A stretch of DNA of 8,485 nucleotides from positions 1 through 8,485 of the forward strand of contig DNFG01000160.1 in assembly GCA_003487005.1 (NCBI GenBank), read 5' to 3'. This DNA comes from Bryobacterales bacterium (lineage in GTDB: Bacteria > Acidobacteriota > Terriglobia > Bryobacterales > Bryobacteraceae). The notes below the pieces were generated by a model, which ran no database searches, had not been told where the DNA came from, and saw nothing but the letters and a program-made list of their open reading frames with translations. Every line of letters begins with the position of its first letter. Within the stretch, counting starts at the first letter, position 1. The position numbers and the translations under genes are program-made. This document shows, piece by piece, positions 1-7,667 of this stretch.

Positions 1-49
1 GGGGGAGAGCGGGGGGGGGGGGGGAGGGGGGGACGCGGAAGGGGGGGGG
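1..49. repeat. Low-complexity G-homopolymer tract at the window edge
   Basis: Almost every base here is G, with uninterrupted runs of 14 (11-24), 7 (26-32) and 9 (41-49). The frame of the following gene stays open through it, but the translation is nearly all glycine and does not resemble the FAD-binding region expected at this point of glycerol-3-phosphate dehydrogenase. Recognisable homology begins only around position 59. I read the tract as an unreliable contig end (poly-G sequencing or assembly artefact) rather than biology. Confidence 0.75.
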
Positions 50-883
50 ATGGGGGCGCCGAGCCAGGGGGTGCATCTGGTGTTTGATGCGTCGTTTTTG
101 CCGGGAGAGACGGCGATCATGGTGCCGCACACGAGCGACGGGCGGGTGATGTTCGCGATTCCGTGGCACGGGCACACGCTGGTGGGGACGACGGACACGG
201 CGCTGGAGGAGGTGGAGGACGAACCGAGGGCTTTCGACCACGAGGTGGAGTTCATTCTGGAGACGGCGGGGCAGTACCTGCACCATGCGCCGGGGCGGGA
301 GGATGTGTTGAGCGTGTGGGCCGGGATCCGCCCGCTGGTGAAGGCGCCGGGGGCGGCTTCGACGGCGGCGCTGTCGCGGGATCACAGTATTCATGTGGAC
401 CGGAACGGGCTGTTGACGATCGCGGGGGGGAAATGGACGACGGCGCGGAAGATGGCGGAGGATTGCGTGGATCAGGCGGCGCTGCTGGCGGGATTGGAGG
501 AGCGGGATTGCGTGACGAAGCGATTGCGGATTCACGGGTATCACCATCACGCACAGAAGTTCGGGGCGCGGGGGGTGTATGGGAGCGATGCGATCGCGAT
601 CGAGGACCTGATCCGGGTGGAGCCGGAACTGGGGCGGCGGTTGGACGGGGATTTGCCATACGTGGAGGCGGAGGTGGTGTGGGCCGCGCGGTGGGAGATG
701 GCGCGGACGGTGGAGGACGTGCTGGCGCGGCGGACGCGGGCTCTGGTGCTGAATGCGCGGGCGGCACGGCGGATGGCGGCGCCGGTGGCGGCGTTGCTGG
801 CCCGGGAGTTGGGGAGGGGAGTGGAGTGGGAACGGGAGCAGGTAGAAATGTTTGACCGGCTCGCGCGGGGGTATCTGCCCTGA
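2..883 (+). CDS. glpD: Glycerol-3-phosphate dehydrogenase, FAD-dependent (5'-partial)
   Basis: This is the C-terminal half of the respiratory enzyme that oxidises sn-glycerol 3-phosphate to dihydroxyacetone phosphate and passes electrons to quinone at the inner membrane. Numbering from the ATG at 50, family motifs appear in order: PSQGVHLV (4-11), the substrate-domain stretch IMVPHTSDGRVMFAIPW (23-39), GTTDT (46-50), AGIRPLV (91-97), SRDH (109-112) and GGKWTTAR (126-133). The last two belong to the closing part of the FAD/DAO fold. The helical C-terminal cap domain follows (about 155-265, including YVEAEVVWAARWEMARTVED). Full-length relatives are about 500-560 residues, so the N-terminal Rossmann FAD-binding half is missing. 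The methionine at 50 is therefore internal and not the true start. The G-rich bases before about 59 are probably unreliable sequence. The gene ends TGA, followed directly by an in-frame TAG. The next gene begins 20 bp downstream on the same strand, so co-transcription is possible, though no functional link is evident. Confidence 0.9.
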   Translation, partial: GESGGGGGGGDAEGGGMGAPSQGVHLVFDASFLPGETAIMVPHTSDGRVMFAIPWHGHTLVGTTDTALEEVEDEPRAFDHEVEFILETAGQYLHHAPGREDVLSVWAGIRPLVKAPGAASTAALSRDHSIHVDRNGLLTIAGGKWTTARKMAEDCVDQAALLAGLEERDCVTKRLRIHGYHHHAQKFGARGVYGSDAIAIEDLIRVEPELGRRLDGDLPYVEAEVVWAARWEMARTVEDVLARRTRALVLNARAARRMAAPVAALLARELGRGVEWEREQVEMFDRLARGYLP

Positions 884-903
884 TAGACTTGGGGGTGGAA
901 CCA

Positions 904-2850
904 ATGTACAAACAGGCAGGCGTGTTGTGTCTTTTGTTGATTCCAGGGCTGTTAGGGGCCTCCAACTGGCAGCCGGTGGGGCCTTACGGGGGGAGTGCGA
1001 CCGCGATTGCGATTGATCCGTCGAACCCGAAGACGCTGCTGCTTGGGGCGCGGAATTCGCTTTTGTACCGGAGTGACGATGCGGGAGAGAGTTGGAGGCG
1101 GTTGGCGTTTCCGCGGCATTTTCTGGGGACGGTGAGCGCGGTGGCGGTGGATCCGGCGGACTCGCGGCGGTATTACGTGGGGATTTCGGCGGAGCACAGT
1201 TACTATGGCGGGGTTTGGGTGAGCGAGGACGCGGGGGCGACGTGGGCGCTGAGCGAGGACATGCAGGGGAAGTCGGTGGAGGCGATTTCGATTTGGGGGA
1301 AGGATCCGAAGGTGGTGGTGGCGGGGACGCGCGCGGGTGTCTGGCGGACGCGGGACGGCGGGGGGAAGTGGGAGCGGATTTCGGCGCCTTGGAATCACGA
1401 AATGCGGGTGATTACGGCGGTGGCGGTGGATCCGGGCAACGCGGATATCATTTACGCGGGGACGCCGCATTTGCCGTGGAAGACGGTGGACGGGGGGGCG
1501 AACTGGAAGATTATTCACACGGGGATGCTGGACGATTCGGACGTGTTCAGCATTTACATTGACCCGCTGCGGCCGCAGACGGTGCTGGCGAGCGCGTGTA
1601 GCGGGATTTACCGGAGCGAGACGGCCGGGGAGAAGTGGGCGAAGTTTCCGGGGATTCCGGCGTCGCACCGGCGGACGCACGTGATCCGGCTGCATCCGGA
1701 GAAGAAGAACGTGGTGTACGCGGGGACGACGCTGGGGTTATTGAAGTCGGTGAATGGCGGGGCGGTGTTCCGGCAGGTGAACAAGCTGCATATCTTGTCG
1801 ATGGCGTTTGATCCGGGCAATCCGGAGCGGATTTATTTTGCAACGGAGCGGGCGGGGCTGTGGAGGAGTGAGGATGGCGGGGAGACGGTGAAGGCGTGGA
1901 ATCAGGGGTTTGTGAACCGGAAGGTGTTGACGATGACCGCGGCGGGTGGGCGTCTGTATGCGAACACGATTCAGGATGGGGAGGCTGGGGGTGTTTACGC
2001 GAGCGATGACGGGGGGCGGACGTGGGAACTGGCGGCGAACGGGGCGCGGGTAGGGGACAACCACATTCAATCGGTGGCGGGGCATCCGTCGAAGAAGGAA
2101 GTGGTGTTTGCGGCGAATGAGCGGCGGGTGTTGCGGACACTGGACGGGGGGAAGACCTGGAGGGCGCTGGCGCTGCCGGGGCGTCCGGGGGCGACGCGGG
2201 TGGGGGCACTGCAAGTCATGGAGGACAAAGAAGCGCTGGTCTTTTTGGGGACGAGCGAAGGTCTGTTCCGGTCTCGGGATCTGGGTGTGACGTGGCAGGC
2301 AGCGCCGTTGTCCAAGGCGAAGATTCCGGCGCCGGTGACGGGACTGGTGACGGCGGGGCGGCGGATGCTGGTGCGGACGGCGCACGCGCTCTATCTTTCG
2401 GAGGATCTGGGGGTGACATGGCGGCCGTTGAATCTGCTGTTCCCGACGGCGGAAGTGTATGACCTTGCACTGCCGGAGGAGGCTGGGGGACCGATTCTGC
2501 TGGCGACGGCGAAGGGGCTATGGCGGTCGGAAGATGACGGGAGGACGTGGTTTCAGAAGGATGAAGGATTGGTGGAGGGGACGGTGAGCGCAGTGCAGTA
2601 TGAAGGTGGGGGTGGGAGGAGGGTGTGGGCGGTGCAGTTTTCGCGGTTGTTCGAATCTGGCGACGGGGGGCGGAGTTGGCGTATGGTGGAAGGGGGAGAG
2701 ATTCCCGAGTCCAACATCCGATCTATATGGGCCGGGAGCCAGCACCCGGGCCGGCTCTTTGCTCTGACACCCGATTTGGGTATGTTCTACATGGACTTGC
2801 AGAGCTTACAGGTGCATAATAATGAAAGGCAGGTAAGCCCAGAACTATGA
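904..2850 (+). CDS. Secreted Asp-box (BNR/sortilin-like) beta-propeller protein
   Basis: The predicted 648-residue protein is probably exported. Residues 1-19 form a signal peptide (MYKQAGVLCLLLIPGLLGA) with one early lysine, a leucine-rich core and no lipobox cysteine. The rest is built from 13 Asp-box motifs of the S-x-D-x-G-x-x-W type, starting near residues 57, 107, 149, 194, 238, 282, 322, 367, 412, 457, 499, 542 and 585. Typical copies are SDDAGESW, SEDAGATW, TLDGGKTW and SEDDGRTW; the sixth (SVNGGAVF) and seventh (SEDGGETV) are degenerate. The 40-50 residue spacing is one blade per motif, which would give about 13-14 blades, perhaps two seven-bladed propellers. Such proteins include sialidases, sortilin-type receptors and photosystem-assembly-type factors, and motif content alone does not assign an activity. 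I see no sialidase catalytic arginine/FRIP signature. I chose ATG 904 over the in-frame TTG at 889 because it gives a clean signal peptide and has a G-rich ribosome site (890-897) just upstream. The stop overlaps the start of the next gene. Confidence 0.85.
   Translation: MYKQAGVLCLLLIPGLLGASNWQPVGPYGGSATAIAIDPSNPKTLLLGARNSLLYRSDDAGESWRRLAFPRHFLGTVSAVAVDPADSRRYYVGISAEHSYYGGVWVSEDAGATWALSEDMQGKSVEAISIWGKDPKVVVAGTRAGVWRTRDGGGKWERISAPWNHEMRVITAVAVDPGNADIIYAGTPHLPWKTVDGGANWKIIHTGMLDDSDVFSIYIDPLRPQTVLASACSGIYRSETAGEKWAKFPGIPASHRRTHVIRLHPEKKNVVYAGTTLGLLKSVNGGAVFRQVNKLHILSMAFDPGNPERIYFATERAGLWRSEDGGETVKAWNQGFVNRKVLTMTAAGGRLYANTIQDGEAGGVYASDDGGRTWELAANGARVGDNHIQSVAGHPSKKEVVFAANERRVLRTLDGGKTWRALALPGRPGATRVGALQVMEDKEALVFLGTSEGLFRSRDLGVTWQAAPLSKAKIPAPVTGLVTAGRRMLVRTAHALYLSEDLGVTWRPLNLLFPTAEVYDLALPEEAGGPILLATAKGLWRSEDDGRTWFQKDEGLVEGTVSAVQYEGGGGRRVWAVQFSRLFESGDGGRSWRMVEGGEIPESNIRSIWAGSQHPGRLFALTPDLGMFYMDLQSLQVHNNERQVSPEL
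2792..2820 (+). promoter_or_regulatory. Candidate sigma-70-type promoter for the OmpA-family gene
   Basis: A -35-like TGGACT (2792-2797, 4 of 6 matches to TTGACA) and a -10-like CATAAT (2815-2820, 5 of 6 matches to TATAAT) are separated by exactly 17 bases. They lie inside the 3' end of the propeller gene, in a locally AT-richer stretch of otherwise very GC-rich DNA. Transcription would start near 2827, about 20 bases before the ATG at 2847. The motif was found by eye and promoter consensus in this lineage is uncertain, so this is a candidate only. Confidence 0.4.
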
Positions 2851-4709
2851 GATTCAACACTCTATCTTCACTTTGTCCTCGCACACTCAAATGGACACGG
2901 GCTCTGACCGTCGCCACTCTTGGTCTGGCGCTTGGTGGCTTCACGGCTGCACCGGCGCAGCAAGCAGGCGCCGATGAGAGGCCGGACATGGTCGAAATCA
3001 ACTTGTTTGGAGGCGGCAGTTTCTTCCGTGGCGTCTCCGAGGGCCTGGGCGGCAAGCACGCCAATGGCGGCGCGTTTGGTATCCGGGTGACCGAGAATTT
3101 CTGGAAGTACGTGGGTTTGGAGCAAGGGTTCACTTACAGCGTGAACAACATGCAATTCCAGAGCCCGGCGCGCGCGGGAGATCCGCGTTACGCGTTTGGG
3201 AGCCGGCTGTTCCAGTATTCGCTGAATCCGGTGTTTCATTTCACTCCGAAGGGTTCGAATGTGCGGCCGTACGTGACGGCGGGCGTTTCGGCGCTCGACT
3301 GGCGTCCGACGGACCGTGCGCAGGCGATCAGCAAGCTGCCCGAGAATGCGCGGTTTGCGGCGACGCAGGTGAGGAGCAATCTGCAGGCGGGCATCAATTA
3401 TGGTGGCGGCGTGAAGATGCACCTGACGGATCACATTGGTCTGCGGTTTGATGCGCGGGCGATCACCTCGCGGTTCCCGACGTACGGTTTACCGGACACG
3501 GCGAGCGCGGCGGGCGTTTACATTGTGCCGCGGAAGCTGTTCACGGGCATGCAGACGACGGCCGGGATCAATTTCTATCTGGGCCGGAAGTATGTGCCGC
3601 CGCCGCCGACTCCTCCTGCGCCGCAGGCTCTGGGCGAACTGAACGCCGGGCGGCTGGATGCGGGCAGCGGCACGTTGTGCCAGGGCCGGGCGATCACGAT
3701 CCGGTCGGTGGGCGCGTCGGATCCGGCGGGCCGCCAGATGACCTACAAGTGGAAGGTGAACGGGCAGCCGATGGGCGGCAACAGCCCCGAGTTGCAGTTC
3801 ACGCCGGACCGCGCAGGTCAGTACATGGTGGAACTGGACGTGGAAGCGCCGAATACGGACGGGATGCCCATCCGGACGGCGAAGGCGAGCACTTTGTCGC
3901 TGAACGTGCAGGAATACAAGGCTCCGACGATCGCGGGTTGCACGGCGATTCCGGCGCAGTTGGCGTACGGCCAGCAGGCGAAGCTGAGCGCGCAGGCGAC
4001 GGGTTCGCCCTGTAGCGAGATCCGCTTCAAGTGGACGGCGACGGAAGGCACGGTAACGAACGACACGATGGCGAACGCGGGCTTCGACACGAAGTCGGTG
4101 CGTTTCGAGCAGGGCGGCAAGATCCAGTCCAAGACCGTGACGGTGACTGGCACGGTGACAGACGATCGCGGCGCGACTGCGAGCTGCACGACGTCGGTGA
4201 AGGTGGACTACACGCCTGAGTCGATCCGGTTCTCGGATCTGATCTTCAGCAAGGGCAGCGCGCGGGTGAACAACTGTGCGAAGCGCATTCTGCTGGAGGA
4301 AGTGGCGGCGAAGGCAGCCGATCCGGATTACGAGATCGTGCTGGTGGGCCACTACGACCAGGATGAAGCGGGCACGGCGCGCCGGGCCTCGACGCTGGAC
4401 CGGCAGCGCGTGATGAACGCGATTGCGGTGCTGACGGCGGGGACGGGGACGTGCGCACGGGTCGATGCCAGCCGCATCAAGGCGGATTGGGTCGGCACGG
4501 AACAGAAGTCGAACTTCCAGCCTGGCGTTTGCGGGACCTCCGCGCGCACGGCGACCGACGAGCGGGCCGGGTCGCGGGTTTCCACCGCCGACCAGAACCG
4601 CCGCGTCGAGATCTGGCTGGTGCCGAAGGGCATCAAGACACCGGATGCCTTCGGTTCGGCGAAGGAAGTTCCCGCTTCGGATCTGAAGAAGCTGGGCTGC
4701 CCGCGGTAA
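2847..4709 (+). CDS. OmpA-family outer-membrane protein: beta-barrel, two Ig/PKD-like domains, OmpA C-terminal domain
   Basis: The predicted 620-residue outer-membrane protein probably links the outer membrane to peptidoglycan. Domains in order: a signal peptide (1 to about 38, hydrophobic core ALTVATLGLALGGFTAA); an eight-strand-type OMP barrel (about 48-247) of alternating strands such as NPVFHFTP, NLQAGINYGGGVKMHL and the closing QTTAGINFYLG; a proline-rich hinge (250-259); two Ig/PKD-like domains (about 265-354 and 359-455, with the YKWKVNG, AGQYMVELDV and VTDDRGATASC patterns); and an OmpA-like peptidoglycan-binding domain (about 459-593) ending in NRRVEIWL. In that last domain the usual GHTD is GHYD (501-504), and the following arginine-containing helix is LDRQRV, so D504 and R521 are the likely diaminopimelate contacts. 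The mature protein has eight cysteines (278, 365, 389, 447, 477, 536, 562, 618), which could form disulfides in the periplasm. Its ATG overlaps the upstream stop (ATGA), suggesting translational coupling, and a candidate internal promoter precedes it. Codon choice differs from its neighbours (glycine mostly GGC, not GGG), as in highly expressed genes. The gene ends TAA, 26 bp before a strong hairpin. Confidence 0.88.
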   Translation: MRFNTLSSLCPRTLKWTRALTVATLGLALGGFTAAPAQQAGADERPDMVEINLFGGGSFFRGVSEGLGGKHANGGAFGIRVTENFWKYVGLEQGFTYSVNNMQFQSPARAGDPRYAFGSRLFQYSLNPVFHFTPKGSNVRPYVTAGVSALDWRPTDRAQAISKLPENARFAATQVRSNLQAGINYGGGVKMHLTDHIGLRFDARAITSRFPTYGLPDTASAAGVYIVPRKLFTGMQTTAGINFYLGRKYVPPPPTPPAPQALGELNAGRLDAGSGTLCQGRAITIRSVGASDPAGRQMTYKWKVNGQPMGGNSPELQFTPDRAGQYMVELDVEAPNTDGMPIRTAKASTLSLNVQEYKAPTIAGCTAIPAQLAYGQQAKLSAQATGSPCSEIRFKWTATEGTVTNDTMANAGFDTKSVRFEQGGKIQSKTVTVTGTVTDDRGATASCTTSVKVDYTPESIRFSDLIFSKGSARVNNCAKRILLEEVAAKAADPDYEIVLVGHYDQDEAGTARRASTLDRQRVMNAIAVLTAGTGTCARVDASRIKADWVGTEQKSNFQPGVCGTSARTATDERAGSRVSTADQNRRVEIWLVPKGIKTPDAFGSAKEVPASDLKKLGCPR

Positions 4710-4735
4710 ACGCGGCCGTACCTGGTTAACAAACC

Positions 4736-4769
4736 AAGGCCCGGTTCCCCGAGAGGGGGGCCGGGCCTT
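4736..4769. terminator. Bidirectional intrinsic-type terminator between convergent genes
   Basis: The arms AAGGCCCGG (4736-4744) and CCGGGCCTT (4761-4769) pair perfectly. The inner bases 4745-4750 and 4755-4760 extend the helix with four G-C and two G-U pairs, giving a 15-bp stem closed by a GAGA (GNRA) tetraloop at 4751-4754. The stem lies 26 bp past the OmpA-family stop and 38 bp past the uvrA stop. A short TTT ends the stem on the + strand, and the minus strand continues into a T-rich TTGGTTTGTT. Both U-tracts are weak, so termination is likely but not certain in either direction. The rest of the 98-bp intergenic stretch holds nothing else I can identify. Confidence 0.75.
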
Positions 4770-4807
4770 TCCGCGTTAGTGTGGGGAGATTCGAGATTCC
4801 CGGAGGA

Positions 4808-7585
4808 TCAGAAGAGGATCTGGCGGAGGAACCGGCCGGTGTGAGAAGCGGGGGCTTGGGCGAGGAGTTCGGGAGGGCCGGCGGCGACGACCTGGCCGCC
4901 TTGAGCGCCGCCTTCTGGTCCGAGGTCGATAAGCCAATCGGCATGGCGGATGACTTCGAGGTTGTGTTCGATGATGAGGAGGCTGGCGCCCTTTTTAATG
5001 AGTTGTTCGAAGGCGTCGAGGAGGCGGGTGATGTCGTGGAAGTGGAGGCCGGTGGTGGGTTCGTCGAACAGGTAGAGGGCGCCCTTGTGGGAGGCCTGGG
5101 TGAGATGGGCGGCGAGTTTGACGCGCTGGGCTTCGCCGCCGGAGAGGGTGGTGGCGGACTGGCCGAGGCGAAGGTAGCCGAGGCCGACGTCGGCCATGGG
5201 CTGAAGGCGGGCGAGGAGGCGGGGCGATTCGGTGAAGAATCCGAGGGCTTCGCGGATGGTCAACTGGAGGACTTCGTGGATGTTGAGGCCCTTGTAGCGG
5301 ATGTCGAGGATGGCGGGTTTGTAGCGGGCGCCGCGGCAGTCTTCGCAGACGAGTTCGACATCGGCGAGGAACTGCATTTCGACGGTGACGGTGCCATCGC
5401 CCTGACAGGTTTCGCAGCGGCCGCCGGCGACGTTGAATGAGAAGTGGCCGGGGGTGTAGCCCCGCTTGTCAGCCTCGGGGGTGCGAGCGAAGAGGTCGCG
5501 AATGAGGTCGAAGGCTTTGGAGTAGGTGACGGGGTTGGAGCGGGGAGTGCGGCCAATGGGGGACTGGTCGACGAGGATGATTTCGCGGACGAGTTCGGAG
5601 CGTTCGACGCGGGCGCAGCGCGCTTTTTGGGGCTCAGCTTCGCGGGGTTCGCCGCCAGCCTGGCGTTTGAGGCGGGTTTCGAGGGCTTTGTGGATGACTT
5701 CGTGGACGAGGGTGGACTTGCCTGAGCCGGAGACGCCGGTGACGACGGTCATCATGTCGAGGGGGACTTCGACGTCGATGCCTCGGAGGTTGTTGGCGCG
5801 GCAGTTGACGAACTTGAGAGTGCGTTTGGGGTTAACAGGGCGGCGGGAGGACTTGAGGGAGGTGCGGAGTTCGCCCTTGAGATAGCGGCCGGTGAGGGAG
5901 CCATTGCGGCCTTTGCCGTTGCCGAGGAGTTTCTTGAGGGAGCCTGCAAAGGTGATCTGGCCGCCGAGTTCACCGGCTCCGGGGCCGAGGTCGATGAGAT
6001 GGTCGGCGGCGCGGATGACGTCGGCATCGTGTTCAACGACGAGGACGGTGTTTCCGAGGTCGCGGAGGTCGTGGAGGATGCGGATCAGGCGCTCGGTATC
6101 ACGGGAGTGGAGGCCGATGGAGGGCTCGTCGAGGACGTAGCAGGCGCCGACGAGGCGGGAGCCGAGGCAGGTGGCGAGTTGGATGCGCTGGGCTTCGCCG
6201 CCGGAGAGGGTGGCGGAGAGGCGGTCGAGAGTGAGGTATTCGAGGCCGACGCTATTGAGGAATTTGAGGCGCTGTTGGATTTCGACGAGGATCTTGCCGG
6301 CGATGGCGGCGGCTTCGGGGGGGAGTTGGAGGGAATCGAAGAAGTGGTGGGCCTGGGCGATGTTGAGGCGGACGATTTGGGCGATGGTCTGGCCGGCGAG
6401 GCGGAGGTTGAGGGCTTCGGGGCGCAGGCGGGAGCCTTCACAGGCACGGCAGTCCGTGTAGCCGCGGTATCGGGCGAGGAAGACGCGGACGTGGACTTTG
6501 TACTTTTTCTTCTCGACCTGGGCAAAGAAGCGGTGGATGGCTTTGATGACGGTGGATTGATGGTCGGGGGAGAGGTCTTCGAAGGGGGTATCGGGGGGGA
6601 CGTTGGACACGAGGTCGATGCCCCAGTCGTAGTTGGGCTTGGTCCAGGGGTCGACGGCGCCGTCGTTGAGGGAGCGGGAGGGGTCGGGGATGATGAGAGA
6701 AAGGTCGTAATCGACGGAATTGCCGAAGCCCTGGCAGGCGGGGCAGGCGCCCTGAGGGTTATTGAAGGAGAAGAGGGAGGGTTCCGGGACGGGGAATTCG
6801 AGGTCGCACTGGCGGCAGGCGAAGCGTTCAGAGAAGCGGAGGCGGAGGGGTTCGGCTTCGCCGGCCTGTTCGAAGAGGATTTCGCCGGCTTCGCGATAGC
6901 AGAGTTCGACGGTATCGACGACGCGCTGCATCTGATCGGGGCGGATGACGAGGCGATCGGCAAGGATGAAGACGTCGTGGGAGAAGTCGAGGTCGAGGAG
7001 GGATTCAGGGGAGGAGAATTCGAAGGTCCGGCCGTTCTGGAAGAGGCGGGCGAAGCCGCGTTTACGGAGGTCGAAGAGGTGGTCGCGGAGTTCGGCGGGG
7101 TCGCCGGGGTGGGTGGTTTTGATGGGGAAGAGGGCGTACCAGCGGGAGCCTTCGGGTTGAGCGAGCATCTGGCGGGCGACGGGATCGACAGTATCGCGTT
7201 CGACGCGGACCTGGCAGTTGGGGCACCAGGTTTCGGCGGCGCGGGCGAAGAGGAGGCGGAGGTAGTCGTAGATTTCAGTGGCGGTGGCGACGGTCGAGCG
7301 GGGGTTACGGGTGGTGTTCTTCTGGCGGATGGCGATGGGCGGGGCGAGGCCGTCGATGTCGTCGACATCGGGTTTTTCCATGCGGTCGAGGAACTGGCGG
7401 GCGTAGGCGGAGAGGGATTCGACGTAGCGGCGCTGGCCTTCGGCGTAGATGGTGTCGAAGACGAGGGAGGACTTGCCTGAGCCTGAAACGCCGGTGATGA
7501 CGGTCAGCCGGTTGTGGGGCAGGTCGAGATCGACGTTTTTGAGGTTATGGACCCGCGCGCCGCGGATCCGGAGCAGTTCATCCAC
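4808..7585 (-). CDS. uvrA: Excinuclease ABC subunit A (UvrA)
   Basis: UvrA is the damage-recognition ATPase of nucleotide excision repair. It dimerises, scans DNA with UvrB in the cytoplasm and hands lesions over to UvrB and UvrC. At 925 residues this copy is complete (family about 920-960). Two ABC modules are visible. The first has Walker A GVSGSGKS (32-39), signature LSGGEAQR (460-467) and Walker [11 protein letters not shown] (484-493). The second has Walker A GVSGSGKS (617-624), signature LSGGEAQR (814-821) and Walker [11 protein letters not shown] (839-848). Zinc-binding cysteines are intact as C257/C260/C281/C284 and C724/C727/C747/C750, with the conserved CRAC pair at 379/382. The family block [13 protein letters not shown] (673-685) is present. 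The start is GTG at 7585-7583. The only nearby ATG (7581-7579) is out of frame, and an AAAGG ribosome site lies 8 bases upstream. The gene is convergent with the OmpA-family gene and divergent from mutY. Codons end mostly in C, the mirror of the G-ending + strand genes. The long open frames on the opposite strand over this gene are composition shadows. Confidence 0.98.
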   Translation of the reverse strand: MDELLRIRGARVHNLKNVDLDLPHNRLTVITGVSGSGKSSLVFDTIYAEGQRRYVESLSAYARQFLDRMEKPDVDDIDGLAPPIAIRQKNTTRNPRSTVATATEIYDYLRLLFARAAETWCPNCQVRVERDTVDPVARQMLAQPEGSRWYALFPIKTTHPGDPAELRDHLFDLRKRGFARLFQNGRTFEFSSPESLLDLDFSHDVFILADRLVIRPDQMQRVVDTVELCYREAGEILFEQAGEAEPLRLRFSERFACRQCDLEFPVPEPSLFSFNNPQGACPACQGFGNSVDYDLSLIIPDPSRSLNDGAVDPWTKPNYDWGIDLVSNVPPDTPFEDLSPDHQSTVIKAIHRFFAQVEKKKYKVHVRVFLARYRGYTDCRACEGSRLRPEALNLRLAGQTIAQIVRLNIAQAHHFFDSLQLPPEAAAIAGKILVEIQQRLKFLNSVGLEYLTLDRLSATLSGGEAQRIQLATCLGSRLVGACYVLDEPSIGLHSRDTERLIRILHDLRDLGNTVLVVEHDADVIRAADHLIDLGPGAGELGGQITFAGSLKKLLGNGKGRNGSLTGRYLKGELRTSLKSSRRPVNPKRTLKFVNCRANNLRGIDVEVPLDMMTVVTGVSGSGKSTLVHEVIHKALETRLKRQAGGEPREAEPQKARCARVERSELVREIILVDQSPIGRTPRSNPVTYSKAFDLIRDLFARTPEADKRGYTPGHFSFNVAGGRCETCQGDGTVTVEMQFLADVELVCEDCRGARYKPAILDIRYKGLNIHEVLQLTIREALGFFTESPRLLARLQPMADVGLGYLRLGQSATTLSGGEAQRVKLAAHLTQASHKGALYLFDEPTTGLHFHDITRLLDAFEQLIKKGASLLIIEHNLEVIRHADWLIDLGPEGGAQGGQVVAAGPPELLAQAPASHTGRFLRQILF

Positions 7586-7592
7586 ACGAAGT

Positions 7593-7598
7593 ACCTTT
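7593..7598 (-). promoter_or_regulatory. Ribosome binding site supporting the GTG start of uvrA
   Basis: On the minus strand this reads AAAGGT. The AAAGG core ends 8 bases before the GTG at 7585, which is ideal Shine-Dalgarno spacing. The resulting N-terminus ([17 protein letters not shown]) matches where UvrA proteins normally begin, so this site decides the start in favour of GTG. Confidence 0.6.
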
Positions 7599-7639
7599 GC
7601 CCTTGTCCGATGCGGAGAGGGGGGGGAGGATCAACTAAG

Positions 7640-7667
7640 ATTGTAGCAGCGGGATGCGGAACCTGAA
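7640..7667 (-). promoter_or_regulatory. Candidate uvrA promoter in the uvrA-mutY divergent region
   Basis: On the minus strand a -10-like TACAAT (7645-7640, 5 of 6 matches to TATAAT) lies 16 bases downstream of a weak -35-like TTCAGG (7667-7662, 3 of 6 matches). It is the only AT-rich patch in the 68-bp intergenic region. It would start the uvrA transcript about 45-50 bases upstream of the GTG, and its -35 side would overlap the first codons of mutY. I see no recognisable SOS/LexA operator. This is weak evidence based on consensus matching by eye. Confidence 0.35.

Noticed and set aside
852..886. A -35-like TTGACC at 852-857 as a promoter for the propeller gene.
   Set aside because: There is no acceptable -10 at 16-18 bases. 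The nearest candidate, TATCTG (872-877), is only 14 bases away.
889..903. An in-frame TTG start at 889 for the propeller gene.
   Set aside because: It would add five residues (MGVEP) before the signal peptide and would start on top of the G-rich ribosome site. ATG 904 gives a cleaner N-terminus.
4786..4799. A tandem GAGATTC repeat in the uvrA-OmpA intergenic region.
   Set aside because: Two copies of a 7-mer are easily due to chance, and no regulatory meaning is apparent.
6085..7368. A 427-codon Ser/Pro/Ala-rich frame on the minus strand.
   Set aside because: It is a shifted frame of uvrA itself. Its Ser/Pro/Thr-rich composition is what C-rich codons give when read out of frame.
5999..7480. 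A 493-codon open frame on the + strand opposite uvrA, rich in Gly, Glu, Asp, Ala and Val, and similar frames at 4781-5440 and 5444-5725.
   Set aside because: It lies antisense to an unmistakable UvrA with all its motifs. C-ending uvrA codons remove stop codons from the opposite strand, and the product is low-complexity and acidic with no family motif.
7579..7581. The minus-strand ATG as the uvrA start.
   Set aside because: It is out of frame with the UvrA reading frame; GTG at 7585 is in frame with a well-spaced ribosome site.
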